From: Methylobacterium gossipiicola
GTDB taxonomy: Bacteria > Pseudomonadota > Alphaproteobacteria > Rhizobiales > Beijerinckiaceae
Direction: 5' to 3'
Assembly: GCF_900113485.1 (NCBI RefSeq)
Contig: NZ_FOPM01000001.1
Coordinates: 124,001-188,000, forward strand
DNA: 64,000 nucleotides
Within the stretch, counting starts at the first letter, position 1. Each line of letters starts with the position of its first letter. The position numbers were made by a program, and so were the translations under genes. The notes below the pieces were generated by a model. It was not told where the DNA came from and made no database searches. It saw nothing but the letters and a program-made list of their open reading frames with translations. Positions 56,520-64,000 of this stretch are shown here, in pieces.

Positions 56520-57128
56520 ATGCAGACCCCATCCTCCCCGAAGGCCGAGCCGGCCTATCTCGACGGTCAGTTCCTCGTCGCCATGCCGGGCCTGACGGAT
56601 GCGCGGTTCGCGCGCTCTGTCATCTATCTCTGCGCCCATTCGGCCGATGGGGCCATGGGTATCATCCTCAACAAGGCGGTGGGCAATCTCAGCATGCCGG
56701 ACCTGCTGATTCAGCTCGATGTCGCCAAGGAGGCGGACGCCATCCGATTGCGCGAGCGGGTCGGTCATATGCCCGTGCTCATGGGCGGCCCCGTCGACGC
56801 CAAGCGGGGCTTCGTCCTGCACACGGACGATTTCCACATCGATCAGTCGACTCTGATCATCGACGACGGCATCTGCCTCACCGCCACGGTGGATATCCTG
56901 CGCGCCATTGCCAATGGCGACGGCCCGGCCAGCGCCGTGCTGGCCTTGGGGTATGCCGGCTGGCAACCGGGCCAGCTCGAGAACGAGATCCTGGCCAATG
57001 GCTGGCTCACCTGCCCGGCGGATCCGGACCTCATCTTCAACACGGCCCTCGACGCCAAATACGAGCGCACCCTGCGGGGCATCGGCGTCGATCCGGCCAT
57101 GCTGTCGGTGACCGCCGGCCACGCTTGA
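56520..57128 (+). CDS. YqgE/AlgH family protein
   Basis: A 202-residue DUF179 protein. [42 protein letters not shown] (about residues 13-54, with M-x-D-x-x-F-x-R-S-V-I-Y-L-x-x-H) and [13 protein letters not shown] are the family signature, with [14 protein letters not shown] late. AlgH was linked to alginate regulation in Pseudomonas, but the general role is unknown. The ATG is 3 bases after a short run of G. A repeat copy starts right after its stop. Confidence 0.93.
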   Translation: MQTPSSPKAEPAYLDGQFLVAMPGLTDARFARSVIYLCAHSADGAMGIILNKAVGNLSMPDLLIQLDVAKEADAIRLRERVGHMPVLMGGPVDAKRGFVLHTDDFHIDQSTLIIDDGICLTATVDILRAIANGDGPASAVLALGYAGWQPGQLENEILANGWLTCPADPDLIFNTALDAKYERTLRGIGVDPAMLSVTAGHA

Positions 57129-57130
57129 GG

Positions 57131-57190
57131 CCGGGTTCGTCGGGCTCGGCCCGACACCCGGCCAAGGGATGATCCCTTTGGAAACCCTTA
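57131..57190. repeat. Dispersed intergenic repeat, copy C (partial)
   Basis: Matches the right half of the repeat at 23056-23160: GTCGGGCTC-GCC-GACACCCG, then AAGGGATGATCCCTT-GG. It begins 3 bases after the YqgE stop and covers the 3' end of the convergent gene ending at 57188, so it may serve as an end signal for both. Confidence 0.65.
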
Positions 57191-58171
57191 CTCCGGAAAA
57201 CCCGGCGCGCCGCCCGCGTCGGGATTCATGCCCTCGACGGCCGGGGCTTGTGGCTTGCGGCGGGGGCGGGGCGCCGCCGAGGCCGTGGGGGCGGCGGTGG
57301 CGGTGTTGACGCCGAGGCGTGTCGCCAGCGCCAGGGCACGGCCTTCCGTGAAGCGCAGGTTGCAGAAGCCATGGGCACCCTCGCGCGCATAGGTCCGGCA
57401 GGTCTGCTCGCGGTCGGACGAGAACGCCGCCTGCTCGGTGACGATGGGGCGGACATCCTGCCCCTTCGCCCGCTGGGTCATGAGCTTGTAGTTTTCGCGT
57501 ACCGCCCGGTCGGCCGTGCCGCGCGCCGTGTCGAACTCGGCCGAACGCGGGATCAGGGTGGCGGCGGCCGGTCCCCACAAACCCGTCGGCGCGGCGGCAC
57601 AGTCCAAGGCCGCCACGGTGCAGACGGGGGAGCCGGAGAGGGAGGTCACGAACACCCCGCCCTCCACCACCTCGAACCGCAGGGGGCAGGCGGCGCCGGC
57701 CCCGTCGAAACGGGCGAGGCCATCGGGGCGGCCTTCGGCCGTCAGGGTGGCGGGCGCGCCGTCGTTCCACGGCACCGTGCAACTCTCGGCCGGGGACGAC
57801 ACCTTCGTGCCCGGAAGGGTCAGGCGGGCCGTGACGGTGCCGCCGGTCTTCTCCAGCTTCAGGTTTCCGTCGAGGCCGTTGCGCAGCAATTCCTGCCCCA
57901 TGACGTTGTCCTCGGACGGTGCCTTGAGGACCACGGGCTGCTTCGGCGGCGGGGGCGCGCGGGGCGCCTCGACGGCGGGGGGCGCCTCGCCCGGCGGCGG
58001 GGCGACGGGGGCGCCCGGCACCGGGCCACCGGGAACACCACGGGGCGGCACCGGCGGCTTGGCGGCCCGCCCGATCCCGAACAACTCCTCGAAGAAGTTC
58101 TGCGCATGGGCCGCGTCCGGTATCGCGAACAACAGGGGTGCAAGGAGAAGGGCGCGGTTCAACGGAGGCAT
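57188..58171 (-). CDS. Hypothetical secreted protein, proline-rich, LprI/DUF1311-like C-terminal region
   Basis: A 327-residue protein with a Sec signal peptide (about residues 1-23, ending AAHAQ), a proline/alanine-rich linker (about 37-80) and a C-terminal segment YKLMTQRAKGQDVRPIVTEQAAFSSDREQTCRTYAREGAHGFCNLRFTEGR in which the spacing of two cysteines and R residues resembles LprI/DUF1311 domains (lysozyme inhibitor-like). The middle (about 95-200) resembles a small beta domain with paired cysteines, perhaps AprI/Inh-like. Both resemblances are weak. The location is probably periplasm. Single gene. Confidence 0.5.
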   Translation of the reverse strand: MPPLNRALLLAPLLFAIPDAAHAQNFFEELFGIGRAAKPPVPPRGVPGGPVPGAPVAPPPGEAPPAVEAPRAPPPPKQPVVLKAPSEDNVMGQELLRNGLDGNLKLEKTGGTVTARLTLPGTKVSSPAESCTVPWNDGAPATLTAEGRPDGLARFDGAGAACPLRFEVVEGGVFVTSLSGSPVCTVAALDCAAAPTGLWGPAAATLIPRSAEFDTARGTADRAVRENYKLMTQRAKGQDVRPIVTEQAAFSSDREQTCRTYAREGAHGFCNLRFTEGRALALATRLGVNTATAAPTASAAPRPRRKPQAPAVEGMNPDAGGAPGFPE

Positions 58172-58573
58172 CGGGACTTTCCGGCCGGAGGAGCTTGAGG
58201 CGAAATCGGCCTGGCTTCAAACTACCATGCGGGCCATGGCTTGAACGTGGCATCGGTACAACAAGAGATGGGTCGCGCGCACCGGAAAAGTCATGGTCGC
58301 GGCGCCGATCCCTCAATCAGGAGAATGGGATAACGCGGATGCGGCCGATCCGTTCGGTTCGCCGTTCTCATCGCCTTGCGGCCCCGCATCACCCTTCTTA
58401 TATGCGGCGGGACGCGGGATTATGACCCGAGCCTGAGCGTTCTTCGACGCCCGGTCCGGTCCCGACCCCGCTCGCCAATCTTCAGTTTCTCACAGCCAAG
58501 TCTCCACTGCCATGGGCCGAGCTGCTTCGGGGCTCGGCGGTCTGCTTGACCAGCACAACAAAGGGATCCCACC
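58172..58573 (+). promoter_or_regulatory. Upstream region of dnaK with a candidate heat-shock promoter
   Basis: A 402-base gap. CTTGCG (58375-58380), 16 bases, then CTTATAT (58397-58403) closely fits the alphaproteobacterial RpoH (sigma-32) consensus CTTG-N-CYTAT-T. It would give a leader of about 160 bases before the dnaK ATG. No CIRCE element was seen. The left part of the gap has no gene and probably holds the promoter of the divergent secreted-protein gene. Confidence 0.7.
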
Positions 58574-60487
<1,914 letters not shown>

Positions 60488-60501
60488 CGCCTCGCAATCG
60501 A

Positions 60502-60529
60502 CGCGGGGCCGGAGCGATCCGGCCCCGCG
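60502..60529 (+). terminator. Perfect hairpin with GNRA loop between dnaK and dnaJ
   Basis: CGCGGGGCCGGA-GCGA-TCCGGCCCCGCG, 12-bp perfect stem closed by a GCGA tetraloop, 14 bases after the dnaK stop. No T tract. It would lower or separate dnaJ expression relative to dnaK, or protect the dnaK 3' end. Confidence 0.65.
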
Positions 60530-60587
60530 CCATGTCTGGTGACGATGACGATGCGGACCGGCGCATCGGGGGACGGTAGGAACGGGT

Positions 60588-61754
60588 ATGTCGAAGCGGG
60601 ATTATTACGAGATTCTGAGCGTCTCCAAGACCGCGACCGACAGTGAGCTGAAGGTCGCTTTCCGCAAGCTCGCCATGACTTATCATCCGGACCGCAATCC
60701 CGGGAATGCGGAAGCCGAGATCAAGTTCAAGGAAATCAACGAGGCGTATCAATGCCTCTCCGACGGCCAGAAGCGCGCGGCCTACGATCGCTTCGGGCAT
60801 GCCGCCTTCCAGCAGGGCGGCGGTGGTCCGGGATTCGGCAACGAGTTCGGCGACTTCATGTCGGATATCTTCGACAATTTCTTCGGCGACGGACGGGCGG
60901 CGGGCGGTGGCCGCGCGGCGGGGGGCGGTGCGCGCGGCGGCTCGACCCGCGAGCGTGGGGCGGATCTCCGCTACAACCTCGAAATCACCCTGGAGGAGGC
61001 CTTCGCCGGCAAGGCGGAGACCATCAAGATGGCGACCGCCGTCACCTGCGAGACCTGCTCCGGAACGGGCGCCAAGGCCGGCTCGAAGCCGCGCCCGTGC
61101 CAGACCTGCGGCGGCTACGGCCGGGTGCGGGCGGCGCAGGGGTTCTTCGCCATCGAGCGCACCTGCCCGACCTGCCACGGGCGCGGAGAGGTCATCGACG
61201 ATCCGTGCGGCGCCTGCTCGGGCAGCGGCCGCGTCACCCGCGAACGCACCCTGTCCATCAACGTGCCGGCGGGTGTCGATGACGGCCTGCGCATTCGCCT
61301 CGCCGGCGAGGGTGAGACCGGCCTGCGCGGCGGTCCGGCCGGCGACCTCTACGTCTTCCTCTCCATCAAGCCACACGAATTCTTCCAGCGCGACGGCGCC
61401 GACCTGTTCTGCCGGGTGCCGATCAACATGGTGACGGCGGCCCTCTCGGGTGAGATCACCGTGCCGGTCATCGACGGATCCCAGACCCAGGTTCGAATCC
61501 CCGCCGGGACCCAGACGGCGAAGCAATTCCGTATCAAGGGCAAGGGCATGCCGGTGCTGCGCTCGCGCGATGTCGGCGACCTCTACATCCAGGTGTTCGT
61601 CGAGACGCCGCAGAATCTCACCAAGCGGCAGCGCGAATTGCTACAGGAGTTCGGCCAGTCGGCTTCCGACGACAATCATCCGGAAAGCGCCGGGTTCTTC
61701 TCGAAGGTCCGTGATTTCTTCGACGGCTTCGGCGGCGGTGCCGCACGCCAGTGA
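60588..61754 (+). CDS. dnaJ: Chaperone protein DnaJ (Hsp40)
   Basis: A 388-residue co-chaperone. The J domain carries YHPDRN with the HPD that stimulates DnaK, then a G-rich linker (about residues 78-122). Four CxxCxGxG repeats bind zinc ([32 protein letters not shown], about 150-210), and the C-terminal substrate-binding domain follows. It is the second gene of the dnaK-dnaJ unit. Confidence 0.97.
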   Translation: MSKRDYYEILSVSKTATDSELKVAFRKLAMTYHPDRNPGNAEAEIKFKEINEAYQCLSDGQKRAAYDRFGHAAFQQGGGGPGFGNEFGDFMSDIFDNFFGDGRAAGGGRAAGGGARGGSTRERGADLRYNLEITLEEAFAGKAETIKMATAVTCETCSGTGAKAGSKPRPCQTCGGYGRVRAAQGFFAIERTCPTCHGRGEVIDDPCGACSGSGRVTRERTLSINVPAGVDDGLRIRLAGEGETGLRGGPAGDLYVFLSIKPHEFFQRDGADLFCRVPINMVTAALSGEITVPVIDGSQTQVRIPAGTQTAKQFRIKGKGMPVLRSRDVGDLYIQVFVETPQNLTKRQRELLQEFGQSASDDNHPESAGFFSKVRDFFDGFGGGAARQ

Positions 61755-61925
61755 CCGTGCGGCTGGATCGAACCGCGTCGTCGCCGGTTGTGCCTGTGGC
61801 TGGACCGCATCGTTCGGCCGAACCGGCGGGCGGACCAACGCCGGACTCCGGATGTCGGCTTGACTGTCCGGAGCCTTCGGCGTCTAGCCTTTCCTTCCCA
61901 ACCCGTGATCTGAGGGCCTAGGGTC

Positions 61926-62576
61926 TTGCCGCCGCTCCGCCGTCCCAGAACCAAGCTCCTCTCCACGTCCCTGGACGCTGCGCCCGCCGTCAAGCGCCCC
62001 CGCCGCGATTCCCTTGAAGACGAAGCCCGCTTCCTGCGCTCGTGGTTCGAGCGGCCCCTGGTCACCGGTTCGGTAACGCCGTCGGGCAAGATGCTCGCCC
62101 GCACCATGGCGTCCTACGTCGATCCGCGCACACCCGGTCCGGTGATCGAACTCGGACCCGGCACCGGCCCGGTGACGGAAGCCCTGGTTCGCCGGGGCAT
62201 CGAGCAGGAGCGCTTGATCCTGATCGAGTACAGCCCGGATTTCTGTCGCCTGCTGCGGACGCGGTTCCCCCGCGCCACCATCGTGCAGGGTGACGCCTAC
62301 GACATCACCGCTACGGTCGGCGCCCTGATCGGTGAAAAAGCCGCCGCCACGGTGTCGAGCCTGCCGCTGTTCACGAAGCCCCTCGAACAGCGCCTCGGTC
62401 TCCTCAACGCCGCCCATGCGCTGATGCAGCCGGGCGCGCCCTTCGTGCAGTTCACTTACGCGGTGGTGCCACCGATCCCCGAACGCTGCGACGCCGGCAC
62501 CTACACGGCGAGCCGCTCCAACCGCGTTTGGCTCAACCTGCCCCCCGCCCGCGTCTGGGCCTACCGCCGACCCTGA
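61926..62576 (+). CDS. PmtA-like phospholipid N-methyltransferase
   Basis: About 216 residues, with SAM-binding motif VIELGPGTGPVTEAL (about residues 73-87) and LILIEYSPDFCRLLRTRFP next to it. FLRSWFERPLVTGSVTPSGKMLARTMASYVD and AATVSSLPLFTKP are the features of the PmtA group, which converts phosphatidylethanolamine to phosphatidylcholine; related proteins methylate other targets. No ATG or GTG is found near the N-terminus: the best start is TTG at 61926, so the start is uncertain. It follows dnaJ by 171 bases and may have its own promoter. Confidence 0.75.
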   Translation: MPPLRRPRTKLLSTSLDAAPAVKRPRRDSLEDEARFLRSWFERPLVTGSVTPSGKMLARTMASYVDPRTPGPVIELGPGTGPVTEALVRRGIEQERLILIEYSPDFCRLLRTRFPRATIVQGDAYDITATVGALIGEKAAATVSSLPLFTKPLEQRLGLLNAAHALMQPGAPFVQFTYAVVPPIPERCDAGTYTASRSNRVWLNLPPARVWAYRRP

Positions 62577-62727
62577 AAACGCTTCGACGGGCATAGTCTT
62601 CGGGAGACGGTCCAGATGCCCCTCTCGCCCTGCACCCTGGGAGACATTGAGTTCGGCGGCTTGGCGAGCCTATCGCAAGCGTAAGCCAGCTCGCAGAGTG
62701 CGTCGCTTTTGACCACCCGCACCCCCC

Positions 62728-63429
62728 TCAAGTCCCTGTTTCGAGAAAGCGCCTGATCCAGCCGCCGAGGCGCGGCCCATCGCCCGGACGTGTGAGCGAG
62801 GCGAGAGCGGTTTCGTGAATTGCCGGCACGTGCGGCACCTCCGGGCGATGCCCGGCGATCAGGGCGGTGGCGTAGTCGGCCGTGAATTCCGGATGGACCT
62901 GGAACGAGAGCGCCCGCCTTTCGTCGTAGGCGAGGACGCCATGGGGCGTGAAGGCGTTGCCGGCGAGCGTCCGGGCGCCGGGCGGTTTTTCGAGCACCTG
63001 ATCCTGATGGATCGCCGGGACGGCGATGTCCGTGGCATCGTCCATCCATGGCGCGCGTTCGTGGACGGCATAGGTGTGCAGGCCGAGGCCCCAGCCCTTC
63101 TCCGATTTCGCCACTCGTCCGCCGAAGGCCGCCGCCATGACCTGATGGCCGAAGCAGATGCCGACGAGGGGCGTCGTTGCGGGGACGGACCGCAGGAATG
63201 CCACGAGGGCGGCGATCCACGGCAGGGGCTCGTAGACCCCGGCGGGTGAGCCGGTGACGAGATACGCATCCTCGACCGATGCGTCGGCCGGCAGCACGCC
63301 ATCGAGCACGGGGTAGTGGGTGTAGGCGTGGCCGGGGCCGACGAGGTCGGCGACCATCCGCCCGTAGGTGGGGTAGTTCGCTGCCAGGCGCTCGGGTGGG
63401 TTGCCGGTCTCGAGAATGCCGATCTTCAT
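62728..63429 (-). CDS. Type 1 glutamine amidotransferase-like protein
   Basis: A 233-residue class I GATase-fold protein. The nucleophile cysteine is in VGICFGHQVMAAAFGG (about residues 88-103) and the histidine in QVHPEFTADY, with the glutamate in the usual place in V-H-P-E. It resembles stand-alone GMP-synthase-like amidotransferases of unknown substrate. It lies 36 bases downstream of the partial glycosyltransferase gene on the same strand. Confidence 0.85.
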   Translation of the reverse strand: MKIGILETGNPPERLAANYPTYGRMVADLVGPGHAYTHYPVLDGVLPADASVEDAYLVTGSPAGVYEPLPWIAALVAFLRSVPATTPLVGICFGHQVMAAAFGGRVAKSEKGWGLGLHTYAVHERAPWMDDATDIAVPAIHQDQVLEKPPGARTLAGNAFTPHGVLAYDERRALSFQVHPEFTADYATALIAGHRPEVPHVPAIHETALASLTRPGDGPRLGGWIRRFLETGT

Positions 63430-63465
63430 GGCCCGGTTTACCAGGGCACGTCGCGCCCCGGAAGC

Positions 63466-64000
63466 TCAGGCCGCCGTGGGCCGTGTCCGCAGGCGGGCAG
63501 GGGGCTTGGGGCGGATATCCATGGCGTTGCCACGCCACAGGATGGCGCCCCGCATCCAGGCCCCGGCCCAGATCGCCGGGAACAGGGTGTCGCGCACCAG
63601 GAAGGCGAGGAGCAGGCGCGGCCCGCGATACCAGCCCGCCCGGAACGCAAGGGCATATTCCGCAGCGTACCAGAGGGCGGCGAGGCCGCACAGCCAGCCG
63701 GCGAGGGTCGGGGAGGGGGCCGCCAGCAGGGCGAGGCCGAAGGGCAGGATCGGACCGGTGCCGATCTCGGGCGCGAAGAAGGCCGGGAAGGTCACCCGCC
63801 GCAGGCGGGCCCAGCGCAACTGGCGCGACCAGACTTCGGCGAGGCGGCGCCGGCCCAGGGGCTGCTCGAACGGGCTCGCCACGAGGTGGACATGTGCGCC
63901 CGCCGCCCGCACTAGTTTCGTCGCCGCCGCATCCTCGGCGATCTCCGCGGCCAGCGCCCGGATACCGCCTCGCGCGTCAAGGAACGGCTTGTGCCAGAGC
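63466..64000 (-). CDS. Glycosyltransferase, ceramide glucosyltransferase/HpnI-like, C-terminal part
   Basis: The last about 178 residues of a protein entering from the right edge. Read from 63999 it gives LWHKPFLDARGGIRALAAEIA and EDAAATKLVRAAGAHVHLV; the EDAAATK segment and RQLRWARLRR (the Q/R-x-x-R-W motif) mark a GT2/GT21 glycosyltransferase that acts on lipids. The C-terminal half has two or three membrane segments (about 63560-63780). HpnI of hopanoid synthesis is one possible identity, but the rest of the gene is needed. Confidence 0.78.
   Translation of the reverse strand, partial: LWHKPFLDARGGIRALAAEIAEDAAATKLVRAAGAHVHLVASPFEQPLGRRRLAEVWSRQLRWARLRRVTFPAFFAPEIGTGPILPFGLALLAAPSPTLAGWLCGLAALWYAAEYALAFRAGWYRGPRLLLAFLVRDTLFPAIWAGAWMRGAILWRGNAMDIRPKPPARLRTRPTAA

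Noticed and set aside
56373..58316. 647-codon minus-strand frame covering yqgE and the secreted protein gene
   Set aside because: No motifs; the conserved YqgE frame is on the plus strand.
61491..61503. GGTTCGAATCCC, which resembles a tRNA T-arm
   Set aside because: It is inside dnaJ coding sequence and no matching acceptor or anticodon stem surrounds it.

Overview
The window is 64 kb of very GC-rich bacterial chromosome with a dense, mostly alphaproteobacterial gene set. The strongest taxonomic signal is a complete serine-cycle cluster at 34.6-44.9 kb in the order sgaA-hprA-mtdA-fchA-mtkA-mtkB-ppc-mclA. This is the arrangement known from Methylobacterium/Methylorubrum, so the organism is most likely a methylotroph of that group. 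Genus is inferred from gene order and protein similarity recalled from memory; no database search was run. No rRNA, tRNA, CRISPR array, prophage or insertion sequence was recognised.

Layout. 0-6.5 kb: end of a GNAT acetyltransferase, gpsA, an OGFr_N-domain protein, an EVE-domain protein, a NarL-type two-component pair and two uncharacterised genes. 6.5-13 kb: DEAD-box RNA helicase, FAD oxidoreductase, a molybdopterin oxidoreductase/flavin reductase pair, a Pmp3-type membrane peptide, a DUF2336 protein and a methyltransferase-like protein. 13-20.4 kb (minus strand): lysC, ptsP, prfA, prmC and a repeat-rich DUF4167 gene, a likely housekeeping operon. 20.6-33.9 kb: ubiG, a PEBP protein, a quinone oxidoreductase, adenosine kinase, msrQ, ligA, a DEDDh exonuclease with a SWIM-like tail, a radical SAM protein, rnhB, a glycosyltransferase and an LpxH-like phosphoesterase. 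34-45.5 kb: serine-cycle genes with a long structured leader, then a GlcG/HbpS-like gene. 45.6-64 kb: an outer-membrane barrel protein, a MoCF/CinA-like protein, DUF3606, MATE and KefB-type transporters, DUF1127, a MocR regulator, ispH, thrB, a peroxiredoxin, YqgE, a secreted hypothetical, dnaK-dnaJ, a PmtA-like methyltransferase, a glutamine amidotransferase and the end of a glycosyltransferase.

How the genes work together. SgaA and HprA turn serine plus glyoxylate into glycerate, MtdA and FchA supply and interconvert C1-tetrahydrofolate units, Ppc carboxylates PEP, MtkAB activates malate to malyl-CoA, and MclA splits it to acetyl-CoA and glyoxylate. Serine hydroxymethyltransferase, glycerate kinase and the methanol oxidation genes are not in this window. 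The other genes are mainly housekeeping (translation termination, isoprenoids, amino acids, DNA ligation, chaperones).

The least ordinary signals are: (1) tandem hairpin-GTCACCGAT modules just upstream of sgaA, and perfect GC-rich hairpins without U-tracts between genes of apparent operons (sgaA-hprA, mtkB-ppc, dnaK-dnaJ); (2) candidate operator palindromes upstream of both serine-cycle operons; (3) a dispersed intergenic repeat, one copy of which encodes the C-terminus of a glycosyltransferase; (4) a DEDDh exonuclease fused to a CxC-x8-CxH motif; (5) a short cytosolic Mo-oxidoreductase translationally coupled to a flavin reductase.
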